Positions 22,413-31,358 of a stretch of DNA of 34,398 nucleotides are shown piece by piece. The stretch comes from Candidatus Sulfotelmatobacter sp. (GTDB lineage Bacteria; Eisenbacteria; RBG-16-71-46): positions 1 to 34,398 of the forward strand of contig DATKAB010000166.1 in the NCBI GenBank assembly GCA_035498555.1. The letters are read 5' to 3'. The first letter of the stretch is position 1; each line of letters starts with the position of its first letter. The position numbers and the translations under genes were made by a program. Below the pieces are notes generated by a model. The model did no database searches, was not told the DNA's origin, and saw nothing but the letters and a program-made list of their open reading frames with translations.

Positions 22413-23329
22413 GCGGCGCGCTCCCGACCCGCACGCTCGATCGCTGCCTGGTGTGCGGGAGCGGCGAATTCGCTCCGCTGCCACTGGTGTACGAGTTTCG
22501 CGGCCGTTTCCCGCTGGTCGAATGCCGCGGTTGCGGGATGCGCTTCCTGCGCGTGCAACCCGTGGGCGAGGGGCTGGCCGAGCTGTACGCCCCGCAATAC
22601 TTCGAGCGCGACTTCCGCTGTGGCCGCAGCGCCGCGGCGGCCACCGATCGAGACGCGTTCCGCGCCGAGAACCGCGCGCTGCTCGAGGAATTCGAGCGGC
22701 TGGTGCCCGGTCGCGCCGTTCCGCGCCGGCTGCTCGAGATCGGCTCGGCCGCCGGCTGGTTGCTGCTCGAGGCGCGCGAGCGCGGTTGGAGTGCGCGCGG
22801 CGTGGAACTGTCGGCCGACGCCGTCGCGCGCGCGCGCGCGCTCGAACTCGACGTCATTCACGGCGATGTGACCGCAGCTCGGCTGCCGGACGAATCGGCG
22901 GATCTCGTCTACATGGGAGACGTGCTGGAGCACGTTCCCGATTGCCGGGCCGTGCTCGAGGAAGCGTGGCGCGTGCTGGCGCCGGGCGGATTCCTCTACC
23001 TGCGCGGGCCGATCACCACCCATTCGCTCGGGCGCGCGTTCGCGTTGCGCTTCTGCCGCATCACCGGCCGTGAGCTGACGCTCCGCGAGCCGCCCTATCA
23101 CCTGTGGGAATTCACCCCAGGCACGCTGGAGGGGTTGCTCGAGCGGGTCGGATTCGCGAGAGTTTCGGCGCGCCAGACCAAGATCCCGCCCGGCCGGCCC
23201 CATGGTTGCAAGTCGTTGCCGGAACGCGCGGCGCTGCTGGCCTTCGATCTCGTGAACTGGCCGATCACCCGGGTCTTCAACGCCCGCGGCGACCGGATCC
23301 AGCTGGTCGCTCGCCGCCCGGCCCGCTGA
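22409..23329 (+). CDS. class I SAM-dependent methyltransferase with N-terminal zinc-ribbon motif
   Basis: The 306-residue protein has a short N-terminal CXXC pair (CLVCG near residue 13, CRGCGM near 41) that may bind zinc. A class I methyltransferase domain covers about residues 100-240: SAM motif I LLEIGSAAGWLLLEA, GVELSADAVARARA for motif II, and ADLVYMGDVLEHVPD for motif IV. This layout is common in methyltransferases of polysaccharide, lipid or small-molecule pathways, and the substrate cannot be named. The last 80 residues (PYHLWEFTPGTLEGLLERVGF) also match that group. The GTG start overlaps the mnmA stop by four bases. The coupling does not prove tRNA as substrate. Confidence 0.8.
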   Translation: MSGALPTRTLDRCLVCGSGEFAPLPLVYEFRGRFPLVECRGCGMRFLRVQPVGEGLAELYAPQYFERDFRCGRSAAAATDRDAFRAENRALLEEFERLVPGRAVPRRLLEIGSAAGWLLLEARERGWSARGVELSADAVARARALELDVIHGDVTAARLPDESADLVYMGDVLEHVPDCRAVLEEAWRVLAPGGFLYLRGPITTHSLGRAFALRFCRITGRELTLREPPYHLWEFTPGTLEGLLERVGFARVSARQTKIPPGRPHGCKSLPERAALLAFDLVNWPITRVFNARGDRIQLVARRPAR

Positions 23330-23443
23330 TCCGGCAACCCTGCGGGCTCAAGGCCTCGCCGCCAGGTCCCGATAACCCTCCCGGATATCCCCGACCCCCA
23401 GGGTGGCGCCTGCCATGCCCGGGCGCGGGTCCGGAGGCATTTC

Positions 23444-23911
23444 ATGAAAGTCGATCGTCTGCTCGAGCGCCTCGAGAAGCTGCGGGCCCAGAACGTCGGT
23501 CTGGATGTGCTGCTCGAAGCCGCGGTGCGCGGAGTCAACGAGCTGAGTCCGCGATTCCACTGGACGGGGATCTACGAACTCTTCCCGGACGACGTGCTGA
23601 GACTCGGGCCGTTCGTCGGGCCTCCCACCGACCACGTCTTCATCTGCGTCGGACGCGGCGTGTGCGGCACGGCGGTGGCCGAGAAACGGAACATGAACAT
23701 CCCCGACGTGCGCCGCATCGCCAACTACCTCGCCTGCAGCGCCACCACGCGATCGGAGCTGGTGGTGTTGATCCGCACCGGCGACACGATCCACGCCCAG
23801 ATCGACATCGACAGCAACGAAGTGGCGGCGTTCGACGACGACGCGGTGACCCAGGTCCAGCGCATCGCCGACTGGCTGGCCGAGTTGTACCAGGCTCGCC
23901 GGGCCGCCTGA
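23444..23911 (+). CDS. GAF-domain protein resembling free methionine-(R)-sulfoxide reductase
   Basis: This 155-residue protein is a single GAF domain. The segments FHWTGIYEL, CVGRGVCGTAVAEKRNMNIPDV and NYLACSATTRSELVVLI align with the active-site region of fRMsr (MsrC), which reduces free methionine-R-sulfoxide. Cysteines equivalent to the catalytic (GVCGTA) and resolving (YLACS) positions of MsrC are present. A third cysteine lies just before VGRG, shifted from its usual place. It may thus be a reductase or a redox-sensing relative. It ends ten bases before the hybrid kinase, so the two probably form an operon, and the GAF protein may serve as a partner sensor. The 114-base gap upstream holds only a weak GG-N10-GC element. 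Confidence 0.65.
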   Translation: MKVDRLLERLEKLRAQNVGLDVLLEAAVRGVNELSPRFHWTGIYELFPDDVLRLGPFVGPPTDHVFICVGRGVCGTAVAEKRNMNIPDVRRIANYLACSATTRSELVVLIRTGDTIHAQIDIDSNEVAAFDDDAVTQVQRIADWLAELYQARRAA

Positions 23912-23921
23912 GTCCGCGTCC

Positions 23922-26726
23922 GTGGATTCCACTCGTGCGTCCCGGGAGCTGGCCGAGGCGCTCGAGCGTCTCGAGCCCGCGCTCACCGCGCTGACGGTTC
24001 CCGAGGCGCTGTCGAACGGCGCCGCCGCGGTCGCGCAGTGGGTCGGGGTGCCGACCTGCGCCGTCTTCCTGCTCGAAGAGGATCAGGTGATCGCCGAAGG
24101 CTGGTATCCCGTCGGCGCCGACCTGGTGGCCGGGCGCCGCGGCGCATGCCGGCAGGCGGCGGCGGCCGCGATCGCCGCGGCGCGCGATTTCGAGGAGCGC
24201 CTCGACGAGGGTGATCCGCGCGCCATCGTCTTCCCGGCCGGGCCATCGCTGCGTGGGGTGGCGTGTCTCACGCGCGGGGAGGAGCCGCTGCCCGACTCGA
24301 TCCGCACCGACCTGCTCGACGCGCCGCTGCGCGTGTTCGGATTGCGCCTGCACGCCCTCCACATGTCCACTGCCGCGAGCAGCACCCGCGGCCAGTACGA
24401 GCACTGGTTCCGCACGCTCGACGAACAGGTCCGCGTGCTCGACCGCGAGCGCCAGAAGTTCGCGGCCATCGTGCAGCAGTCCGACGCTTCGGTATTCGTG
24501 GCGGATCAGGATCGCACCGTGCGCTGGACCAACCCCACCATGCTGCATCGCGGCGTCGGCGGCGGCGAGGCCAAGCTGTGGATCGGCAAGCCGTGCAGCG
24601 CGGTGTGCGCGCGCATGGGCGAGGACCCCGAACGGGGCTGCGCCGAGTGCCCGCTCGCCAGGTCCTTCGGCGAAAACCAGGTGGTGCACCGCGAATTTCG
24701 CTGGAGCCGCCAGGGCGAGACCTTTCACCACTACATGACGGTGCTGCCGATTCGCGGCGCCGATGGGCGTCCCCAGGAAATGATGGTGATGATCCAGGAC
24801 CTGGGCGGCCTCGAGACGCTGCGCAAGTCGGAATCGCGCTACCGGCTGCTGTTCGAGCGCAGCACGCGCGCGATCCTGCTGGTGGATCCGAAGACCTGCG
24901 GCATCCTTCAGGCCAATCCCATGGCGGTTCGCATGACGGGCTATGCCGCCGACAAGCTCGCCGGCATGCAGCTGCGCGAGCTCCATACGCCGCAAGAATG
25001 GGAGCGTCTCGAGAGCTACTACCGGCAGGGCTTCGGCCAGCGCTCGCTCGAACCGCGCGAATGCCGGATCCGCGCTCGTGAGGGCGCCGAGCGCATCGCG
25101 ATGGTGGCCGGCATGCGCTACGACCTCGGCGATCAGGAAGTGGTGATGCTCGACTTCCAGGACGTGACCGAGCGCCGCCGAGTCGAGGAGGCCCTGCGCA
25201 AGGCCGAGGCGTCGTTGCGCACCGTGGTGTCGCACGTCCCGATCGTGTTGTTCTCGCTTGACCGCGACGGCATCTTCACCATGTCGGAAGGGCGCGGACT
25301 CGAGTCGCTCGGATTGCGGCCCGGCGAAGTCGTGGGGCGCTCGGTCTTCGACATGTACGAGGGCGTTCCCGAGCTGCTGGAATACATTCGCAAGGCCCTC
25401 GCCGGCCACGAATTCACCGCCACCGTGGACGTCGCCGGGCTCACGTTCGAAACCCGCTACACGCCGTTGCGCGACGCGCGCGGCGCGGTGGTCGGAGTGA
25501 TCGGCGTCGCGATCGACGTTTCCGAACGCCGGCGACTTGAGGACCAGCTCCTGCAGGCTCAGAAGATGGAGGCGATCGGCCGACTGGCGGGCGGCGTCGC
25601 CCACGATTTCAACAACTTGCTCGCCGCGATCCTCGGGCATTCGGAACTCATGTTGCGCCGACTGCCGGAACGCGACGCGCTGCGGCTCGGAATCGAGGAG
25701 ATCCACAAGGCCGGCGGCCGCGGCGCCCTGCTGACGCGCCAGCTGCTGGCCTTCAGCCGGCGCGACGTGCCCTCGCCGCAGCCGCTCGACCTCAACGTGG
25801 TGGTGGGCGAGATGGACGGCATGCTGCGCCGCCTGATCGGCGAGGACATCGAGCTGGCGACCGAGCTGTCGCCCGACCCGCTGGTGGTGCGCGCCGACCG
25901 TGCCCAGGTGGAGCAGGTGGTGCTCAATCTCGCGGTCAACGCGCGCGACGCCCTGCCCGAAGGCGGGCGCATCACGCTCGAGGTGCGAGGCGTCGAACTG
26001 AACGAGGAAGGGATCCCGCGTGAACCGCGCGACCATACGAGCTCCCATGTCCTGATCGCGGTGCGCGACAACGGCTGCGGCATGGACGAGGAAACCCTCA
26101 CCCACGTTTTCGAACCCTTCTACACCACCAAGAGCCACGGCAAGGGCACCGGCCTCGGGCTCTCCACCGTGTACGGGATCGTCGAGCGATCGGGCGGGCA
26201 CGTCCGCGTCGAGAGCACGCCGGGCTGCGGTTCGAGCTTCTTCGTCTACCTGCCGCGCGTACCGCAGGAGCAGGCGCCCGAGCGCGAAGTGACGGGCGGC
26301 GAGATGCCGCGCGGCGACGAGACCGTGCTGCTGGTCGAGGACGAGAACGCGGTGCGCGATCTGGTGCGCGAGGCGCTCACGCTCCAGGGCTACCACGTGC
26401 TGACCGCGCCGGGCGGGCCCGAGGCGCTGCAGATCGCGGGCGCCTTCCGCGGCGACATCCACCTGATGCTCACCGACGTGGTCATGCCGAGAATGGGCGG
26501 CGCCGAGCTGGCGCGAATGCTCTCGCAGAGCCGGCCGGGCACGCGCGTGCTCTACATGTCGGGCTACACCGACGACGCGGTGGTGCGCCATGGCGTGCTC
26601 GAGGCCCGCGTCGCGTTCCTTCAGAAGCCCTTCACTCTCGACGCGCTGGCGCGGCGGGTACGCGAGGTGCTCGACGCGCCCGAGAGCGAGGCGGCCCCAC
26701 CCGTGCGCGAGACCCGGGCCGCCTGA
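23922..26726 (+). CDS. hybrid sensor histidine kinase (GAF-PAS-PAS-PAS-HisKA-HATPase-REC)
   Basis: This soluble 934-residue kinase has no membrane helix. In order: a degenerate GAF domain (about 15-145), three PAS domains (about 180-295, 303-420, 430-535), HisKA with H561 in GGVAHDFNNLLAAILGH, an HATPase with N-box NLAVNARDAL, DNGCGMD, EPFYTTK and GKGTGLGLSTVYGI, and a receiver domain (800-920) with D852 in MLTDVVMPRMGG and Lys in FLQKPF. The first PAS carries C225, C229, C240 and C243, a spacing seen in other PAS domains and a possible metal or redox site. The H-box type fits hybrid kinases that pass phosphate internally and then to a remote output protein, none of which is nearby. The GTG start is ten bases after the GAF gene. 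Signal unknown; a redox or oxygen cue is inference. Confidence 0.88.
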   Translation: MDSTRASRELAEALERLEPALTALTVPEALSNGAAAVAQWVGVPTCAVFLLEEDQVIAEGWYPVGADLVAGRRGACRQAAAAAIAAARDFEERLDEGDPRAIVFPAGPSLRGVACLTRGEEPLPDSIRTDLLDAPLRVFGLRLHALHMSTAASSTRGQYEHWFRTLDEQVRVLDRERQKFAAIVQQSDASVFVADQDRTVRWTNPTMLHRGVGGGEAKLWIGKPCSAVCARMGEDPERGCAECPLARSFGENQVVHREFRWSRQGETFHHYMTVLPIRGADGRPQEMMVMIQDLGGLETLRKSESRYRLLFERSTRAILLVDPKTCGILQANPMAVRMTGYAADKLAGMQLRELHTPQEWERLESYYRQGFGQRSLEPRECRIRAREGAERIAMVAGMRYDLGDQEVVMLDFQDVTERRRVEEALRKAEASLRTVVSHVPIVLFSLDRDGIFTMSEGRGLESLGLRPGEVVGRSVFDMYEGVPELLEYIRKALAGHEFTATVDVAGLTFETRYTPLRDARGAVVGVIGVAIDVSERRRLEDQLLQAQKMEAIGRLAGGVAHDFNNLLAAILGHSELMLRRLPERDALRLGIEEIHKAGGRGALLTRQLLAFSRRDVPSPQPLDLNVVVGEMDGMLRRLIGEDIELATELSPDPLVVRADRAQVEQVVLNLAVNARDALPEGGRITLEVRGVELNEEGIPREPRDHTSSHVLIAVRDNGCGMDEETLTHVFEPFYTTKSHGKGTGLGLSTVYGIVERSGGHVRVESTPGCGSSFFVYLPRVPQEQAPEREVTGGEMPRGDETVLLVEDENAVRDLVREALTLQGYHVLTAPGGPEALQIAGAFRGDIHLMLTDVVMPRMGGAELARMLSQSRPGTRVLYMSGYTDDAVVRHGVLEARVAFLQKPFTLDALARRVREVLDAPESEAAPPVRETRAA

Positions 26727-26727
26727 C

Positions 26728-26744
26728 GGGCCCGATCCGGGCCC
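26728..26744 (+). terminator. short hairpin after the hybrid kinase
   Basis: GGGCCCG at 26728-26734 pairs with CGGGCCC at 26738-26744 across a three-base loop, directly after the kinase stop. No T tract follows. It is a possible GC-rich terminator. Confidence 0.35.
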
Positions 26745-26756
26745 CCGATTCTGGGG

Positions 26757-26762
26757 TATCAT
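26757..26762 (+). promoter_or_regulatory. candidate -10 box of the subtilase gene
   Basis: TATCAT at 26757-26762 matches the -10 hexamer at five of six positions in a very GC-rich gap. No -35 box stands 16-18 bases upstream. A start near 26769 would give a leader of about 59 bases with GGAGGT at 26818-26823. Confidence 0.3.
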
Positions 26763-26827
26763 CTTCTCCGTCGCGCGCGACCTCGCCATCCGTCGAGGCC
26801 GGCCGCTCCGCCCCCACGGAGGTCCGT

Positions 26828-28570
26828 ATGCTCCCCCAGCGCACCGGTCTCTTCCGGCTCATGCCCTTGCTGTTGGCCGCGCTCGCGTCATCCGCGCCCC
26901 GCGCGCATGCGATGCCCGTACGAGTCCCGGCGCATCTCGACTTCGTTCCAGGTGAACTCGTGGTCGCGCTTCCCGAGGGGCAGGGCTTCCCGCGCGGCGC
27001 TCAGGGTGAGGCGCTGGTTCCCGACGCGAAGATCGCCGGCCTGTTCGCCCGACTCGGCCTCGCGCCGGTGCGCGCGCTTGGCGGCGCGCCGGGCGCGAAC
27101 GCCGAAGCCGGCTCGCGCTACGCGCTGCTGCGCAGCCCGGATCCGGGCTTCGACCCGATCACGGCCGCGGCCGCGCTGCGCGCCAGCGGCCGGTTCGGTG
27201 CGGTCTCGCCCAACTACCGCTTTCGACTGCTTTCCACGTTGCCGGACGACACCTATCTCGGGGATCAGTGGTACGTGCAGGGCTCCGCCGGAGAGGACAT
27301 CCATCTACCCCAGGCCTGGGACGTGGCCAAGGGCGACACCTCGGTGGTGATCGCGCTGCTCGACACCGGCGTGGACCTCGGGCACGAGGATCTCGCGGGT
27401 CAGATCTGGACCAACCGCGGCGAGATTCCCGGGAACGGCGTGGACGACGATCACGACGGCTTCATCGACGACGTCCACGGCTGGGACTTCGGCGACGGCG
27501 ACAACGACCCCGACCCGGCGCCCATGTTCGACGACATCGGTCTCGACGAGGGTTTCCACGGCACCTTCTGCGCCGGGATCGCTTCGGCCGCCACCAACAA
27601 CGCCGCCGGCATCGCCGGCGCCGGCTGGAACTGCCGCATTTTGCCGCTGCGGATCTTCGACTCGACCGGCAACGCCACCAGCGCCAGCATCTCGGACGCG
27701 TTCGGCTACGCGATCGCCCACGGCGCCGGCGTGATCTCGATGAGCTTCGGGGGACCCGGCGACCCCGGCGTTCCGGAATTCTTCCAGGCGCTGCTGGACG
27801 ACGCGCGCGCGGCCGGCATCGTGTGCGTGGCGGCGGCCGGCAACGACGGCGATAGCACGCGCGTCTATCCGGCCGGCTGCGATCACGTGATCTCGGTGGC
27901 GGCGACCACCATGGACAACGTGCGCGCTGACTTCTCGAACTTCGGGTCGTGGGTGGACGTGGCCGCACCGGGAGAGACCATGTGGTCGTCGATCTGCCGC
28001 AACTACGTGATCGACGATTTGAGCCAGATCTTCTACATCTATTTCTTCGGCTGGGACGGCGAGAACCCCTACATGTTCGGCGACGGCACCTCGTTCGCCT
28101 GTCCGCTGGTGGCCGGGGTGTGCGGGCTGATGCGCGCGCGCGCTCCGTCCCTTACACCCGACCAGATCGCTGCGCAGCTCATCTCGACCGGGGACGTCGT
28201 GGCCTACGACGAGCCGATCGGTCCCAAGGTGAACGCGTACCGCGCGGTGACCACAGGCATCACGGCGGTGGACGTGGTCCCGGTCTTCGCCGGGCTCTCG
28301 CTCGACGCCCCGGCGCCCAATCCATCCACCGGGCCCGCCCGACTCAGCTTCGCGCTGCCGGCCGCCGGCTCGGCCGAACTCGCGGTCTTCGACGCGGCCG
28401 GACGCCGCGTGCGCATCATCGCCTCGGGGCGCTTCACCCCCGGCGATCATCTCGCGAGCTGGGATGGCGCGGACGAGAGCGGCGCGCGAGCGCCGGCCGG
28501 CCTCTACTTCGCGAGGCTTTCGCACGCCGGCCGCAGCCGCACGGTGCGGATCGTGCGACTGGGCCGGTAG
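26828..28570 (+). CDS. secreted subtilisin-like serine protease (S8) with C-terminal FlgD-like Ig domain
   Basis: The 580-residue exoprotease has a signal peptide (LMPLLLAALASSAPRAHA) and a pro-region up to about 150. The S8 domain shows D179 in LLDTGVDLGHED, H244 in GFHGTFCAGI, the oxyanion N339 in AAAGNDGD, and S422 in GDGTSFACPLVAGV. An Asp-rich loop (DDDHDGFIDD, GDNDPDP) probably binds calcium. After residue 490 comes a FlgD-like Ig domain: SLDAPAPNPSTGPARLSF, then VFDAAGRRVR, then WDGADESGARAPAGLYFARL. These domains act as C-terminal tails of exported proteins in FCB-type bacteria and resemble type IX sorting domains. That supports secretion through the outer membrane, but no secretion genes are here. 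GGAGGT sets the start. It is convergent with the aminopeptidase. Confidence 0.92.
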   Translation: MLPQRTGLFRLMPLLLAALASSAPRAHAMPVRVPAHLDFVPGELVVALPEGQGFPRGAQGEALVPDAKIAGLFARLGLAPVRALGGAPGANAEAGSRYALLRSPDPGFDPITAAAALRASGRFGAVSPNYRFRLLSTLPDDTYLGDQWYVQGSAGEDIHLPQAWDVAKGDTSVVIALLDTGVDLGHEDLAGQIWTNRGEIPGNGVDDDHDGFIDDVHGWDFGDGDNDPDPAPMFDDIGLDEGFHGTFCAGIASAATNNAAGIAGAGWNCRILPLRIFDSTGNATSASISDAFGYAIAHGAGVISMSFGGPGDPGVPEFFQALLDDARAAGIVCVAAAGNDGDSTRVYPAGCDHVISVAATTMDNVRADFSNFGSWVDVAAPGETMWSSICRNYVIDDLSQIFYIYFFGWDGENPYMFGDGTSFACPLVAGVCGLMRARAPSLTPDQIAAQLISTGDVVAYDEPIGPKVNAYRAVTTGITAVDVVPVFAGLSLDAPAPNPSTGPARLSFALPAAGSAELAVFDAAGRRVRIIASGRFTPGDHLASWDGADESGARAPAGLYFARLSHAGRSRTVRIVRLGR

Positions 28571-28589
28571 GCGATTCGTCGACCGCCTA
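28568..28589. terminator. hairpin joining two convergent stop codons
   Basis: TAGGCG at 28568-28573 pairs with CGCCTA at 28584-28589 around ten bases. The left arm begins with the subtilase stop TAG, and the right arm ends with the complement of the aminopeptidase stop TAG. Only 16 bases separate the genes. The six-pair stem is short and no T tract follows, so terminator function is uncertain. Confidence 0.3.
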
Positions 28590-31226
28590 GGGGCGGCCGG
28601 CCACGCTCTTGAGGTAGGCCCCGAAGCGCGCGCCGTCGCGCTGCGACATGCGCACGCAATCATCGGTGCCATCGGCGATCCGCGAGAGCGTGAACTTTTC
28701 GCCCGGGAAGCTGTGCGCGGGCTCGGCGAAGAACTGCTCCGCGGATTGCACGCGCTCGGACGAGCAGCCTCGGATCACCGGCACCAGGCGCGTCACCATG
28801 TGGCGCGGAATGCGCGTCACCACCGAGTCGTAGTTGGACGACATCCAGCGGTAGATGCGGTCGCGACTCGGCGGCCAGGCCGAGAGCCCCTCGGGCAGCG
28901 TGATCACCTCCTGCGGCCGCAGCGGTCCGGTGAGCACGTACTTCAGCTCCTGATCGACGAGCGAGGGTTCGCGCACGCTGCTCATCGCCGTCAGGTACTG
29001 CGCGCGATCGGTCGGAATCGCCGCGCTCTCGAAGCGCGAGGTGAGCTTCGCGAGCAGCGCGGCGTTGCCGGTCTCGGCGGCGAGCGGCAGCGCGGCTTCC
29101 GCCAGCGAGGGATCGACCGTCGCGCCGCCGAGGATCTTGTCGGTGGTGGCGTTGGCCCAGGCGCGTACTTCGGTGTCGCGCCCCATGTCGCCGAGCGCGC
29201 GCAGCAGCCGCGGGCGCATCAGCGTGATCGCCGGAATCTCGGCGGGTCTGGGATCGATGCCAATCCGTTCGAGGCACGGGCGCAGCTGCGATCGGACCTG
29301 CTGGCCGAAGGCTTCCTCGACGTCCGCCGACACGAGCGGCTCGCGAATCGCCTCGAGGCCGGCGATCACCGAGGCGGTCACCTCGGGCTCGGTGTCGTCG
29401 CGGAACGCGGCGAGCAACGGCAGGAAACTCTCGGGCGCCAGCATTCCGGCGCGCAGCAGCGGCGTGAGATTGCGGATGAAGCCGATGCGTTCTTCGGGCG
29501 TGAGCTTTTCCCGGTCGGCGGCCATGCGCGTGAGCATCTCGGACGGAACCGACCACTGGTAGTAGCCGCTGGTGCCGGCGTTGGGAAGGATCCAGTCGGG
29601 CCTGGCGCCGCCGTCCAGCGCGACGGTGGCGGCCGAGTCGGTGAGCCACACGCGCTGCTGGTGCATGGTCGCGCCGGTCGGGTAGCTCATCACCACCGGG
29701 ATACGCCACAGCGTCGTGGACGTGCCGGTCGCGCCCGAGGAGAAGAAGCGGCGCTGGCGTAGCCGCACCCTGCCGTCGGCGAGCGGCTGGACCGAGACTA
29801 GCGGCACTCCGGCCTGATCCAGGAAGCTCGACATGGCCGCGTTGATGTCGTCGCCCGAGGCGTGCGAAATCGCGGTCCACAGATCGGTGCCGACCGCGTT
29901 CTTCCACTCGTGCGCCTTCAGGTACTCGGCGACGCCGGCGCGGAACCTTTCCTCGCCGAGCCAGCCTTCAAACATGGTGAGCACCGCCTGGCCCTTGTTG
30001 TAGGTGAGTTCGTTGGCGTTGGCGCTCAGGTTGTCCTCGGATTCGATCGGGCGGCGCATCGCGCCGGTGGAAGGCCGCGCGTCGGTCTCCATCGCGCGGA
30101 AGGCGCCCTCGAGAGAGTTCTGGCCCGATCGGTACTCGGGGAACACGCGATCTACGGTCTTGGCGGCCATCCAGTTCGCGAACGATTCGTTGAGCCACAG
30201 ATCGTCCCACCAGCTCATGGTGACCAGATCGCCGAACCACATGTGCGCCATCTCGTGCGCGATTACGCCGCGCAGCGCGCGGCGGTCGGTGGCGCTCGCG
30301 CCGTGCGGATCGAGCAGCAGCCGCCGGTCCGCGAAGACGATGGCGCCGGCGTTTTCCATCGCGCCGTAGAGGAATTCGGGCGCGGCGATGAGGTCGAGCT
30401 TGTCATAGGGATACGGCCGTCCGAAATACTTCTCGTGCCCGGTGAGGAGCGGCCCCGCGACACTCGCGGCCTCGGCGGCCAGCGCCGAGCTGCCCTTCAC
30501 GCACACGATGTTCCCCGGCACCGACATGCCATGGATCGGCACCAGATCGAACGGCCCGACCGCGATGGCGATCAGGTAGGAGGGGAGCGGTTTGGTCCTG
30601 GCGAAGGTCACGATGCGGCTCGCGCCCTTCGGCTCCTCCTTCTCGATGGGCGTGTTGCTCACCGCCACGTAGGCGGACGGCACGGTCAGTGAAATCTGCC
30701 ACGGGAACTTGAACGACGGCTCATCCCAGCACGGGAACGCCTCGCGTGCCTCGGTGGCCTCGAACTGGGTGAACAGGTAGGAGTGCCCGCCGGCCTTCAC
30801 GCGATAGAGCGCGGCCGCGCGCACGCTGTAGTTGTTGGTGAACTCGAGGGTGAGCGTGTAGTGGCCTGGCGCGAGCGGCCTGGCCGGCGTGAGCGCGATC
30901 TGATCCGGCGGCAGCACCTCGATCTTCGCCGCGGCGCTTCCGCCGGGTCCCGAGATCGTCGCCTTCTGCACCGTCAACTCGCGCGCGTGCATGCGGAACT
31001 TGTCGACCTTGCCGGCCACGTCGAACTCGGCTTTCACCGTGCCCTTGTAATTCGGCTGATCGGGGTTGGCTTCGAGCCAGACCGATTCGAAGGTCGGTTT
31101 GACGTCGGTGCCGAGCCGGGGATTGGGGCCGGCGGCTATCGTGGCGGCGGCAAGCAGCGGGGAAAGGATCAGGGCGGCGAGCAGCGGGCGAAGCCCGAGA
31201 CGATCTGCAGGGGAAGAGCGTCGCAA
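28587..31226 (-). CDS. M1-family zinc aminopeptidase, exported
   Basis: This roughly 879-residue metallopeptidase removes N-terminal amino acids from peptides. The N-terminal beta domain is followed by GAMEN at residues 288-292, the zinc ligands H324, H328 in HEMAHMWFGD, and E347 in LWLNESFANW, which is the exact HEXXH-X18-E spacing. A helical ERAP1-type C-terminal domain fills about 520-870. A signal peptide (LLAALILSPLLAAATIAAG) indicates export to the periplasm or beyond. The start is a TTG, chosen because GGAGGT (complement of 31231-31236) lies five bases upstream. A GTG at 31244 and an ATG at 31316 are in frame but lack such a site. It is convergent with the secreted protease, and the two may jointly feed on extracellular protein. 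Confidence 0.9.
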   Translation of the reverse strand: MRRSSPADRLGLRPLLAALILSPLLAAATIAAGPNPRLGTDVKPTFESVWLEANPDQPNYKGTVKAEFDVAGKVDKFRMHARELTVQKATISGPGGSAAAKIEVLPPDQIALTPARPLAPGHYTLTLEFTNNYSVRAAALYRVKAGGHSYLFTQFEATEAREAFPCWDEPSFKFPWQISLTVPSAYVAVSNTPIEKEEPKGASRIVTFARTKPLPSYLIAIAVGPFDLVPIHGMSVPGNIVCVKGSSALAAEAASVAGPLLTGHEKYFGRPYPYDKLDLIAAPEFLYGAMENAGAIVFADRRLLLDPHGASATDRRALRGVIAHEMAHMWFGDLVTMSWWDDLWLNESFANWMAAKTVDRVFPEYRSGQNSLEGAFRAMETDARPSTGAMRRPIESEDNLSANANELTYNKGQAVLTMFEGWLGEERFRAGVAEYLKAHEWKNAVGTDLWTAISHASGDDINAAMSSFLDQAGVPLVSVQPLADGRVRLRQRRFFSSGATGTSTTLWRIPVVMSYPTGATMHQQRVWLTDSAATVALDGGARPDWILPNAGTSGYYQWSVPSEMLTRMAADREKLTPEERIGFIRNLTPLLRAGMLAPESFLPLLAAFRDDTEPEVTASVIAGLEAIREPLVSADVEEAFGQQVRSQLRPCLERIGIDPRPAEIPAITLMRPRLLRALGDMGRDTEVRAWANATTDKILGGATVDPSLAEAALPLAAETGNAALLAKLTSRFESAAIPTDRAQYLTAMSSVREPSLVDQELKYVLTGPLRPQEVITLPEGLSAWPPSRDRIYRWMSSNYDSVVTRIPRHMVTRLVPVIRGCSSERVQSAEQFFAEPAHSFPGEKFTLSRIADGTDDCVRMSQRDGARFGAYLKSVAGRP

Positions 31227-31230
31227 GGGG

Positions 31231-31236
31231 ACCTCC
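31231..31236 (-). promoter_or_regulatory. ribosome site deciding the TTG start of the aminopeptidase
   Basis: GGAGGT on the minus strand lies four bases before TTG at 31226-31224. It is the only good Shine-Dalgarno sequence near the 5' end of this open frame, and it places the start directly before the signal peptide. Confidence 0.6.
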
Positions 31237-31286
31237 AGGGGCACGAGAGGCGGGGACGAGGCGACAGCGCGGGCCGAGTCGCGAAG

Positions 31287-31316
31287 ATTGCACGAGTTTC
31301 GCGCCTCGCGCCACAA
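31287..31316 (-). promoter_or_regulatory. weak candidate promoter of the aminopeptidase gene
   Basis: On the minus strand TTGTGG (complement of 31311-31316) and TGCAAT (complement of 31287-31292) are 18 bases apart. Each matches the classical hexamer at about four positions. The leader would be around 55 bases. Confidence 0.3.
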
Positions 31317-31358
31317 TTTCCCGCCGGTCGTACGGACAGAGGCGTGCGAGCCGTGGAC

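Noticed and set aside
23403-23418. A GG-N10-GC pair resembling a sigma54 promoter before the GAF gene
   Set aside because: The flanking bases fit the consensus poorly (ATGCC instead of TTGCA), and no enhancer-binding protein gene is nearby.
23640-26789. A 1049-codon open frame on the minus strand opposite the hybrid kinase
   Set aside because: It mirrors the high third-position GC of the kinase gene, is rich in Arg, His and Ala with no domain, and the plus strand holds a full set of kinase motifs.
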